A stretch of DNA of 64,000 nucleotides from Rotaria sordida (taxonomy: Eukaryota; Rotifera; Eurotatoria; Philodinida; Philodinidae). The translations under genes and the position numbers were made by a program. How positions within the stretch are numbered: position 1 is the stretch's first letter; every line of letters begins with the position of its first letter. The notes beneath the pieces are model-generated. The model saw nothing but the letters and a program-made list of their open reading frames with translations, had not been told where the DNA came from and did not search any database. Positions 38,066 to 49,997 of the stretch are shown one piece after another. The DNA lies in assembly GCA_905250125.1 (NCBI GenBank), contig CAJNOL010000034.1, forward strand, positions 29,649 through 93,648. Direction: 5' to 3'.

Positions 38066-41000
38066 GTTTCATTCTGTCTCACGCACATGTTGCTTGCCAC
38101 CTCGTCAAGAATAATGCCATTCATTCATTCATTCTCTCTGAATATGAGCTGAACAAGTGTCCCACTCTTGTTGTCGTGGTACACACGCACCAATATATAT
38201 CTATATATATGCATATATATGTGTATGTGTGTGTGTTGACGTGATGATGCAATAGTATGACTAATGGATAGAACGCGACAACTACATGGAACATTAAAAA
38301 AAATTATGTGGCAGTGTCTGGCCAAAGAAAATCTCTAATATGAACAAAAAGATATACCTACACCAAGGATATCTTACTATAAACACTTCAACTACTCCTA
38401 TTTCATTGTCTTGTCTCTTGTTCTCACCATTGAAATTACCAAAGACGTAATCTTATTCATGTACACAAACACACACGCGTTGGTTGCATAAAAAAAAAAT
38501 CTATATATATATAGAGGAGGAGGGGAGTGAGGGAGGTTACACCGTTGCTATCTTTTTCTCTGTGTATACTCCTAATTCCTTTGTTTGACCAAGACTGTCG
38601 AGATTTTGATGGTGGTGTAATCAAGTCTGTTCTTTGTTGGTCAATGTAGTCATATTCACTCGAACAAATTTACTGTCATTCAATGTAATTGATAATAATA
38701 TACAAAGTCCATTATGTAGGGAGTATAATGTGTCCTTGTCAATTGAACAGTTAAACGAGCTTGCGCAACTTCTCCTTTTATTCATACATAAATGTTTTTG
38801 TCATTGTGATGATAGTGTAAAGCTTTCAAGCTTGCTTTCTTTTTCTTTCTTGCTTCTCTTACTTGTTGTTCACATAAATATATATATTTATACATACAAT
38901 GAATAATGATGATGACGTTGATGTGGTCAAGATGTATACACATACTATATATATCTTGAAAAAAACAAAGCAAAAAAAAAAATAATAATAAGAGACAATA
39001 AGTGATTGAAAAGCAACAAATGCAAAAGAACGAAAAGAAAGAAACGAGGTTGATAAGATAGAAAAAAAAAGAAAGAAAAAAGAAAAGAAAAGAAATGAAA
39101 GCAAATAACGGAAGGAAGGAAGAAACGAGCAGAACGCTCAGTACACTCTCTTCATTAATGTTCATCATTCACCCGACCTTGACCCATCTTCGTTTATTCC
39201 AAACTCCCAATCTGTAGAAATTCGATGCCAATATTGCTGTTAAGATGTGAAAATGACTTCAATGAATCTCAACTATATTCTGTTTTCTTTTTTTTCTTTC
39301 TGCTTTCTATTAACTGAATACTAATGATGATTGTTATTGACATTTTTTTTTTCTTTTATTCTTCATCTCTCGCACAAAAACAAAAAAAGGAACACCCGAA
39401 TATGTCGGAAGCACTTCTTTTATTTTCAATTGATCTCAATGTTTGAATCTAAATAAATTGATGGTATAGTACCACTACACTACGTCCGAGAACATACCCA
39501 GCAGGCAATAGTCTGAACGGCGTTGTTTGTACTGAACACTAGCTAATAAGGCGTCTCTATATCAAGTTACTTACATACAAATGTATTGAATACATGCAGA
39601 GCGGTGCTATTTACCTTGAACAAGGTGGTTAGACCGATTGATCTATGCGACTATTGAACAATATGAATGCTTGAACTGTCGTCTTAGTTCACCATATGCT
39701 AATTGAAATGTTAAAGTTGATCGATAATACAATTCTATTCAATTTGAACATCAACGAATAGAATGTTGCTGACGTAAATCAGCTTCATCATTTCTTGATT
39801 TTCACTTTTCTATCTTATATACATACAGCTGGTTCCTTTCTCTGTCTACGTATATATCTATGTGCACCACCCAATCTTCATCTATGAACATATAAGAAGA
39901 AGAAAAAGAAGAAGAAAAAGCTCAAGAATGCAACCATCAGTTGATTTCATTTTCTCATAAAAAAAAAAGGAGAACAAAAGAGAAAAAAATGAACCTGAGT
40001 GCAATATCTTTTTTAATGAAATGTATCTGTTAAAATACCGTATCTTAAGAGATAACAGAAGAAATCTTCAAGGATAACCTGCTTGTCCTTGCGTATAGTG
40101 TCATCCGTGATAATCGACGACAATCATACGTTATGTTGACAGACTCCATGACAACGAGTTAGATCATTATTAACCTCGAACTGTTTATGAGTGTTATATA
40201 CATATATATATGGTCGAGACAATTTTCATTTGACCATATAGCAGATGTATTTTAACTGTGCCTAAGGGATGATGAAAAAAAAAGTCAGCTAAGTTTCCAT
40301 ATATCATGTAAAGAGTTCAAAGTTGATGATTAATCTTTTCACACAGTGGAACCATCTGTCAAACAAAAGTCAAAGTATAACAAGAACAGACTTATCCGAA
40401 TCTTGATAAGAAGGATACAGATGAGAATATATAGACAAACTATGCTTAGAAAAAGAAAGAATATAGAAAATGGATAATGACTATCATGATAATCAACATC
40501 AACCAAGACACAAAAAAAAGAGATTGTAATCTTGTCTGCCTGATTTATTTTTGTAATTGTTTATTATCTTAAAAATCAATATCAAATTACAATATATTTT
40601 TAGTACCGAATAATTTTTTCTTATGAATATAACTAATAATTTTTTTTTTTTTTGTCAATAGCTAAATCTATAATTCTATCCAAATATTATTTCCTATTAT
40701 TTATCTTATTAATAAATCAATAGCCAATAGAAAATTAGCTTCATGTCGTCTAAGTAGAAACTACCTTTTTAAAAATTTACTATTTATATGTCATAAATTA
40801 AGTGGTGTAAAATCATTTACCTTTTTTTTAGATTGATTTTATCTGAGTTGCCATTACTTCCTCGTTACAATTCTTTATGGTATTGCTTCTAGTTTGTCTT
40901 CTGTTTTTTTTGCTTCTGCTTCTTTTGATCGATATGATGGTGTATTGATGAGGCAAAACATTCTTTCTTCCATCTATCCATACATTCATTCATTTATATT

Positions 41001-43394
41001 ATAGACCTATCAAGCTTGAATTCTATGGGAATGTTGAGAGAATAACAACAACAATCTGTTCGAAGAACATGACCATCATTAAAGAAAAAGGAAAAAAAAA
41101 AGAAAAAGAAAAGATATTACATCATATTCCATTCGACATGGAGTTCTAGTCGCTGATCATAACGATGAGTTGAGTGTAAGATAACAATCATATAAAGAAG
41201 AACAAGAAGAAGAAGAAAAAAAACCTAAAATAAGAACAGAATTGAATATTATCAAATGCAATGAACGGAAAGTTCAAGTAACAAAAATAATAAATCGCCT
41301 AGAGAATTGTATCAATGATGTTTTCTTTTTAAACAGATAATAATATGAAAAGTTATTCTTATGATAATAACAACTCATTTATTCAGTTTTTCTTACTTGT
41401 CTTATATTGTCTTCATAAATTTTCTTTTGAGTTTATGCATGTATATATATGCTTTCCTTCGACGAGTGCAAGGTCATTCTTATGTATATGTGTGAGTTGA
41501 GTCGATTTATTGTTCCGGTCATGCAATATATATATATAAAAAAAAGAAGGTAGTTTAATTATAATGAAACAGCATTCGAAATAAGCAAATGCCACTTGAG
41601 ATCGATCAAGCAATCGACGACCTGAATATAAAATTAATCAAATTGAACATTTACTATAGCTGACCTTGGACCGTCTTATTCTGGCTTCTTTTCTTCTTTT
41701 CTTTTCTCGAGAGATTATTTCAATTTTTTTTAATCATATACTATTCCGATAAACTTTTATCCGTAAATGAGTTTGATATTTAATTTTATCTATATAATCT
41801 ATCCAATAAATTCTTATTTTTTTTTCTATTTAAAGAAATATCATCTTTTTAGGTTAAATTATTTCTCTAATGAACAATTATTCTTAGTTCACTACTACAT
41901 TTTAAAAACTTGACAATCATTTATCATTATTTAATGTAGATTTTGTTCTAACGATCATCTTCATCGATTGTTCATTGTAAAAACGTCTCCAGATGGTCAA
42001 CAATTTTTTTTTTGTTGCTTTGAATTACGTCATCAAGTATTGAAAGAATCAAAAGAAGAAAAAAAAAGTTATGACTTGAACAACTATTATCCATGATTAG
42101 ATATTACATAGCAAGTAAAAATAATTTTTAATAAATCTCAAAAGAACTCCGGAAGGATATAAAAATATAATGTTTATTGATTCATAATTTATCAAGAGAA
42201 ATAAATAAGCAAGGACATTAGTCTATTACATAGATATTTACTTGAAATTAATGAACATAAATATTGTTACTAAAGCAAAAAAAAAGAAATATCTCTATTC
42301 CACTTCAAATCGACTAATATCATAAAAAAAAATGATCATAATAAAATTTACTACAAATAAAAAATAGCCGTACTCTTTCAAATAGACTTGAAGGCTATTC
42401 TATAACATATTGAAACTCGTAAGCCATCTGTGAATGTCATAAATTCTTAATCAATTTTAACTTAACAATTATTTAGTAAATGAACATAGAATAAAAAATA
42501 AACTAAAGCATTAGTCTACGATAAATTTTTTCTATCATTTGTAAGTCAATCACTATTTAATATATATTAACATATAATGATAATTTATATTCTCTCTCTC
42601 TATATATTCATATATATTGATGCAATGAACTGTCATTATTTGATTTGTGAATAGATGTCGAAATTTGCCTTAATTTATTTAAGTCAATTAGTTATAGGAA
42701 AACGACTTAAAGGCAATTTTTCAGTTGTATGTTAATATTTATATTTTATGCTTATTCTTTTTTTTTTTTGTTTCAATAGTAAAAAAAATTTATAGATATA
42801 AGGATGTTCTGAAAAATATTGTACGAGAATAATCAAAAAAAAAGAGAATGGAAATAATGAAGGTAATTGTGGAAATGATGGTTGTTATTAGATAAGAATC
42901 ATTGAACACGTACAACAATTGATTGATAAATCTTTAATAATAATTAACAAAGAAATAAAATGAGTCAAGTATAGAATTGAATATAAGAAAAAGTTTTATT
43001 AATTATTTATCATTGTCTATTCAACTAATTAAATTATTAAAAATTTTGCAGCATTAAAAAGAAACGTTATAAATGAATTTAAAACAACTTAATAAGATAT
43101 TAATAAAACAAATATTCTATCAACATATCTGAATCTTCATTTGTTATTACCATCGTTTATCATACTTCGATTTAAAACAAAGATCTACGTTGAAAATTTA
43201 TAATTGATATAAACTAAAAAGAATCTTTCGACTAATAATTTGAATGAATTATACTATCTTTCTATCTATATGCCACACACTTCACATTAAATATGAAAAT
43301 TCTTCTAAAAAAATGAAATAGCTGATAAAAAGTGTATGTATAAGTAAAACGATTTATTTACTTTCACATATAATATTAAAATTCATTTAAGAAA

Positions 43395-44440
43395 ATGAAA
43401 TATCTGATATATTCATATGATGAACTTATATTAATGAATAAGAATGTTAAAACTATAAAACATATTTATTTATGTCGAAATAATTTATCATTTAATGGTG
43501 AAAATTTATCAGGAAATTGTTTAAATGAATCAGTTTTAACTGGTAATATTCATATAAACTCATTAGTATTTTTAACACATTATCCAATAAAAAAAAAATA
43601 ATGTTTGATTAAACTAAATCAATTTAATTTAAAAAATATAAATTTAGAAAAGAATTTTTTTTGTTAATCAGAAACAATATTTTTGTCAACAACATATTAT
43701 TATCTTAATCTTGCTAATTATTATATAACATTAATTCGATTAGAAAATATTGAAAATTTTTTCCATTAAATATATTAAAAAATAATTTAAATGAATTTTA
43801 TTCATTAACAATATTAGATTTAAATAACGTTTAATGTACTATTTTATGATTTAAAAGGAAGAATTCATTTCCGTAACAAAACAAGAAAAAACCAGTATTT
43901 GATTTAGGCTACTTATTGAAAATTTTCTTTTTGAGTTGTTTACAAAAATATTATATATGACATTTATAGTTTGACAGGTTTTGTTTTGTTACATAACTCA
44001 TCAACAAAGGTTTTTATCGAAAGGTAAAACAAAAATTTTAAAGTTTGTTTTTCTATTTGTCTATTAAAACAGTTTTTAGATTCGATGTTACAGCAAATGA
44101 AGGCAGAGAAAACAAAATTTGAAGTAAAATTAGCTAATCAAGATTGTTTAACCGATAGGAATGAACTATTTTAGATTGTTACAAATGGATATTTTCATAA
44201 AATTTTATCAATTTTCTTCTCTTTTAAAGTAAATTTCTATATTATCTCGAAAAATTAATTAATTAAATAGATTCTATTATGTTTAGATAATAATCATCAA
44301 ATTCGTTGAATTCTATCGTTATAATATTTGTTCTCGAAAATATCAATGAATAAAGTACATGATATTATGATTTATTTTCCACCTTCAAATCAATTAGATG
44401 TATTTAAACCAACTGATGTTTGTCAATTTGATACGTAGAA
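43395..44440 (+). pseudogene. Coding-like AT-rich remnants, unidentified
   Basis: A 68-codon frame at 43395-43601 and a short frame ending ...QLDVFKPTDVCQFDT near 44437 have the codon bias of the AT-rich surface-protein genes in this window, but the sequence between is full of stops. Possibly a decayed host gene. No domain is recognised and chance is not excluded. Confidence 0.25.
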
Positions 44441-45057
44441 AAAAAATTATATTTATTATAATTTATTGTTTTTTTTTCTCTTTTGAAATAAATATTTAGT
44501 ATAAAATGTACAATAATTGTTTTTCCTCTTAGTTTTATTTCAACACTTTGATCAAAATATTCTAAAGATACAATACATACAATCTATAGTAATTTATTAC
44601 AAATGACAAAATTTGATGTCTAGAAACTGAAATTTTTTTTCTTCTGAAATTCTTTTTTTTTTATTATTTAAGGTCCCCCTCCTCAGAAATGATTTCCCAC
44701 TTATGATAGTCCTTTTGGGCTGAAATTTTCAGGGATAACTTTTCCTGGTGAGAAAAGTTTCTGATAAAAATTTCAGTCCTATAGATCCTACTAGACCGAA
44801 TCTCCAGCTGATTCATAGGTCATTTTTGGCCTTCAGCAGAATCGGTATAACTTCGTCGCGACACGAGATATAGAGCTCGGAGTGGTTTCAAATTAAAGCC
44901 AATGCCAGTATGTAGCTTTTCATCAACCAGAATTTTTAAATTCCCTATTGTTGATTTTTTATGAGTATTTTAGTAGACATGCCTTAAAAGAAGCATGAAA
45001 AAAAGGTGATCCGACGACAGTAAATTCCATTTTTCTCAGCCCTGGAATCGACTTTAA

Positions 45058-45656
45058 CCCTTTGAGTCCCGACGACGTATATATATGTCCTACTCTTTGA
45101 CTCAGAATACCGGCGATAATAAATACGTATGGATATTATTATTGAACAAACATGTTACTAGCTTATTCTTTTATGATCTGGAAAAGTGTTTTATCTGTTA
45201 GGTCACGGAGTAGGGTCATGAAATCATCCTAGGAATCTATAGTCGCTATAATCATCATACATTCTTTTGCGTTGTTTCAGATATAGGTAGTATAAGTTAC
45301 AAAGTAAAATTTACACAGATCGAGTACTATTGGAAGACCGTCGACAGAGAATCTTCTCTTCATCTAACTGCTCAACATTTTCCTTCGCTCGCTCCACCAA
45401 CATCGCAATCAAAATAGCCTCAAAGAAAATTTATTGTTGGCCCATCTCATAGATTTCGACCGGATACAAGATATGTGTCTTGACAGCAATGTACCTCTAT
45501 GTATTGTTGATTATTTTGAAGACTATCATACGAAAATAAACTGCTAATGTTTCCTTGACACAGAAATACAATGTCTTTCAAAAAACAAATAAACATTATA
45601 TTTAAAGATTTATAAAAATCTGGATTTTCGCAAAAAGAAAGTCAGGACTCAAAGGA
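45058..45656. mobile_element. piggyBac-like MITE, ~600 bp
   Basis: The left end is TTAA followed by CCCTTTGAGTCCCGAC. The right end reads GTCAGGACTCAAAGGATGAA, so the inverted termini agree at most positions and the right target site is a decayed TTAA (TGAA). TTAA targeting with CCC-type termini is characteristic of piggyBac elements (established knowledge). The interior has no transposase frame. Confidence 0.6.
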
Positions 45657-45862
45657 TGAAACTCTAACTGTCAACAAATGGTCATTAAGTATATAGTTTC
45701 ACTTAGAAATAAAAGCCAGTATAGTTATATGAAGAATTCGTTAAGAAAAATATCTGTTACAACTCGATAGTCAATTATAACGAATTGTTATTTCTTACTT
45801 GTAATAATATAAGGATTTTTCTCTTGTTTATTTTAATTGAAATAATCAATATACAATGGAAT

Positions 45863-46708
45863 TTACAATGAAGGAAAATATTGATAAACATCTTTAGAAA
45901 AACTTGTCATGTTTTTGTCAATTAATCGTTTCACTTTCGAACAATTACGTTGCATTGCATCTCTAGTGAAGTATAGTGTTGCGTCTTCCAATGCATCATA
46001 GTTGGCTATTAGATGAGTTAGACGGGGTAAATATGTTTTTGTTTCGAGTAGAAATTGTACAATGTAATCTTTATTTGAATACATAAGGTCCAGTAATATA
46101 AGATGAGGATATTCAATAATTGAATTAGATAAATTCTCATTAGATTTCATTGTATAATCGTCACATAATTGTGAAATACGATTTTCTAGAGAGAAAAACA
46201 TAAGCATTGGAAAAACTTTACTGATTTACATAAAAAATTCATGCTTTAATCTAATCGAATCGTGGATATACAAGTGAGTTACACTGTTAAATATCATATT
46301 TGGAAATTGACTTGAGATGTTCAAATGAGTAAATGAAAACGGATACGAATAAACATGACATTTAATTGTAAACGTATCGAGCTTTTCTATGATACAAGTC
46401 GTTTGTCTACATTTTATATTTGTAAAAGTTTGTTGAATATTATCAGTCGATATAGAACGAGGTAAGTTACTAGTGCAAATTTCTGTACTTATATAAAAGG
46501 TGAACGTATGAAGTTGAGGCATATAAATAAGAATTTCGTTATGAAGGTGTGTGCCATCGATGAGTGGACCTTCAGTACGAATACGAAGATACAAAGTTAA
46601 CTTTTCTAGATGTATCATACGATGAAGAAGTGGCACAACCAATTCGTGATAATAAGAAGTGACGTGATAACTTGTTAATGAAAAAACACTTCGAATTATA
46701 TAAATTAC
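45863..46708 (-). pseudogene. Relic of bdelloid-type F-box/LRR-like multigene family
   Basis: One reading frame runs from about 46708 (after a TTTTATAG acceptor) to the stop at 45863, broken once by an in-frame TAA at 46226-46228. It carries motifs I know from a very large predicted F-box/LRR-like family in bdelloid proteomes: VVPLLHRMIHLEKLTLYL, IDGTHLHNEILIYMPQLHTF, LKHEFF, IEYPHLILLDL, ETKTYLPRLTHL, NFTRDA-like FTRDAMQRNCSKVK, and a YFPSL end. The N-terminal F-box part expected upstream was not found in 46709-47600, so the copy is 5'-truncated and carries a stop. Family identification is from memory, not a search. Confidence 0.65.
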
Positions 46709-47613
46709 CCTATAAAATATGAAAATGTTTATTAGTTGAATTAAAATAGAAACTTGATGAGAGAAAACAGTTGAAAACACTCTATTCATTTACAATAATT
46801 TTTTGTTAAACATTTGTTATATTTGATAAGATGTAGATTATTCAATAATCATATCTAAAATCCATAGTCGATATATCTAAACTTTCCAAACACTGCAAAC
46901 TGAAGATTTGTAGAGTCTAATTTAAAATAAAGACAGTTAACTTTAGAATTTGACAAGATTTGAAAAGAGTTTGATATTCTTAAGTTGATTCGATATCTAA
47001 ATCTACCTGAAATATCAATAAATACAATAAATTACTTTCCGTTTATGAGTCATTACACATAAATCACCAGCAATTCTAGTAGAAAGTGGTCAATCAATCA
47101 TCTCCGATTTTGTTCATTTTGACATATATGATTGGAGACAAGTGTTTGATGATTTTCGAGTCGGAGATGGTTGATTGAGCACTTCCTACTAGAATCCCTG
47201 ATGGTTTACGTCCAATGGTTGGTATAGAGTAGAACTGTCATTATTAAATGAAATTCAAATAAACAGAAAAATATCTTTTTGAAAATCTTCCGAAATATTT
47301 TTCGCAGCAGAAAACGCCCTAAAACAAGCTGATACTACTTCAAAATGCGCTTTGTGACTATGATCACTGTACTTTCCCAAAAATCGTAGACTACAGTTTT
47401 AGCAGTGTGCTGGAAAAAGATCGAAAGGGAAAACTATCGAAAAAATTGATATCTCCTGTAGATGATGATTCTAAACATCTTTAGCTCATTGTTGTTGTTC
47501 TTATAACTTTACTGGCCTGGATTTGTAATCAGTAGTGGTGATGAATAACACTTGATATAGATTAACTAAAAGAGTTGAACAAAGAATTTTTATACAACTA
47601 AAATTCTATTGTC
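46709..47613. other. Intergenic with small foldback
   Basis: No gene. Holds FB8 at 47060-47209. Confidence 0.5.
47060..47209. mobile_element. Foldback element FB8, ~150 bp
   Basis: CAATTCTAGTAGAAAGTGGT pairs with AGCACTTCCTACTAGAATCC, and CAATCAATCATCTCCGA pairs with TCGGAGATGGTTGATTG, with a ~50-nt loop. Confidence 0.8.
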
Positions 47614-48090
47614 ATGGCTACAGCTGTTTCATCTTCATTGGATTTAAGTGACCGACAATCGCTAGCTATTCTCATTGCAACTCAACGTCGTATGGACAAA
47701 TCTTGGTAAATGGTACGATGACAATGTTATAATGGTTATAGAATACTTAGTTGATTTGTCATTTACAGTTGCTAAACGAAAAAAATGACACTATAAATTT
47801 TTTCTTTTTTATCTCTTGATTTATGTTTGATCTCTGTTCGAATGTTAATATTATATCATAAAATAAATTATGTGCCTTGTAGGTTAGAATTTTCTAAAGC
47901 ATTTTCAACCATTTTCTTCGTTCATATGTTTTTTTCGAGATTTTTGCGGCCAGCCGTAGTAGTGCCTAAAATCTATTATTCATTACTAAGGGCGACGCAG
48001 CAGCATTATGAAGAGTGGCGATTACTTCGCAGAATATTCCATTCTTCCTGTTTATACCAGAATAAAACTACTGAATCCAATATACATTAA
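47614..48090 (+). CDS. Possible small protein gene, unknown
   Basis: An ATG at 47614 opens a 92-nt exon (MATAVSSSLDLSDRQSLAIL...) ending at a TTG|GTAAAT donor. A TTGTAG acceptor at 47882 leads in phase to 47883..48090, giving 99 residues with a TAA stop. The second exon is rich in aromatic and basic residues (YYSLLRATQQHYEEWRLLRR). The intron (177 nt) is longer than usual and no acceptor is seen before the ATG. No family recognised; it could be chance. Confidence 0.35.
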
Positions 48091-49997
48091 TTCAATACGA
48101 TCTGCAGTTCATGTAGGAGAATTGAACCATACTCTCATGATTTTGTTTATTGTTATCCTGATGAATATACTTCCCTTCATATATATATATATATATATTT
48201 GATATGTAATTATTTAAGCAACATAGAACCTATAAGTGATCTTGAAAATTTACTGCTGGATTAGGATCAACAGCATGATCATAAATTGGCTTCCATTTCT
48301 CTAAGATTGACTATATGATATTTAATGAGTTTGATCAAAAGGATTGAAGGTCGATTAGGCAATATTAAATGAGTGAAACTCAACAGCTGATCTCCTTTGC
48401 TGTTGATTAAAAATAAATAGTTAAACAATCTGAAGAACAATACCTCTGTCCTTCTAGCTGATTGTTACATCTGTCATTTTTTTCCAAGAAAAGAATAGTT
48501 GCTGGAATTTTAGACAACTTGTTACATGGATATAAAGACGAAAATATAATAGTCAATAAATGAAACATAACGGCAAAAAGTTTGATCTTGTACTAATTTG
48601 TTTTTAGTAAATTTTTCTTTTCAATAAAAAATATTACACTAAACTGTAGTTCGTAATACACTGTCAGGTGATACAATACTCAAGTTTCCATATATTATGC
48701 CTTTGAGAAAAATTAAATTGAAACGACAAAGATTTTGCTACCACACTGTCCACTATTGAGAGAGAAGAGATAAAATGCAACCATTTAAAACTTTATTGCT
48801 TCCTCTAAAAAATTTACTTTGTGCCGCCCATGTTCATTATTTCGTCTTCTTTGTCTACAATGAAAATAACAACTAATATTCGCGACAGTATTGAAGAGAA
48901 ATGGATGCAATCTTAAGAACTCAACAGCGGTAACAGTTATCGATCTACGGTTTTCAGCTAAAAAATGCATGAAAACAGTATTCCATTCTGATGTAATTTT
49001 GATTTTGGCATGTACTTCAAATAGAGGAGCTTCATAACTATAGTTCTGTTGTGTACTTCATCGTCAAAATGAGCATTACCTAAATAGAGATCATCGAATG
49101 CATACTGACCTATAGTTCAAGGCCCGATTTAGGTGATTATTTTCCCATATCTCAACGTTGAGCAAACAAAGTTGCGTATTTATTCGGTCAAATTGTATAG
49201 AATTCTTTTGATTTTTGAACAAATTTCATGACTTTTTATCAAAATATCCTTGAAACGAAACACCGTTTTCATGCAATTTTTTTTGAATGTTTTTCGAAGA
49301 GGATAGATTTTTGAGTCATTTCGTCTTATATGGTATCAGACAAAAATACGTCCGAAGTTCTCCTCTTTCGATTGGTAAAAACCGTAGATCACTAGCTGTT
49401 ACCGTTGTCAAATTATTAAGATTACACCTACATCCTCTTTAATTCTAACGCGGATATTAGTTCTCCGCCTTTTGTAATATATAATCATCATTCGACATAT
49501 CTCATAATCAGATCGATCATACATCTTGTTTCCAGTTTAAATCTAATAAATATAGAATTTATGATTGAATCGAGCATCAAATATTTAATTTAATCATATT
49601 CATACAACGACGATAATATCCAGCGAATCCGTCCTATGACAATAAATAAGATTCTATTCACATTACAAATATTTCCGTTTCCAATCTATTCGCTAGTGAA
49701 TTCGTTATTACATTTCTGAGTACATCACTATATGATTCAAGTTCATGTAATAATTTGATTCGATGGCAATATCAAGTACAAAATCTTTACTATCTTTTTC
49801 TCCAGCTTTTAATACATAATTAAGTTCATTTTAGATATTCACAAATGTTTGACATGATCATTTTTTAATTTTTACAACTTAGTGAAAATTCATCATTTGA
49901 TTTGTTTTTCATTAATTTCATTATCGATTTGCAATATTTTAAATATGAATCTATATTTCTTTATCAATGAAAAATTCTGTTTCTTTTTTATATGTTC
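48091..49997. other. Intergenic with dispersed repeat C
   Basis: No gene seen. Contains family C copy 2 (48999-49475) and a short (TA)n tract at 48180-48197. Confidence 0.55.
48999..49475 (+). repeat. Dispersed repeat family C, copy 2
   Basis: Collinear with 8816-9145. Longer, by an internal segment of about 100 bp (49245-49330) and a second one near 49055-49110. Confidence 0.7.

Larger units (their letters stand above)
35139..45862. other. 10.7-kb gene-poor region
   Basis: No intact gene recognised. Contents: SINE-like copy (35598-35875), a T run at 36240, TA/TG and CT microsatellites (37600-38240), a purine block at 38510-38535, coding-like AT-rich remnants (43395-44440), a diffuse repeat-like GC-richer block (44680-45050) and a piggyBac-like MITE (45058-45656). 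Confidence 0.55.

Noticed and set aside
38782-39168. 128-codon minus-strand hydrophobic frame
   Set aside because: Arises from A-rich/GAAAG simple sequence read on the other strand; no initiation or splice support.
44680-45050. GC-richer block resembling repeat sequence
   Set aside because: No second copy or inverted partner found in the window, so no class can be assigned.
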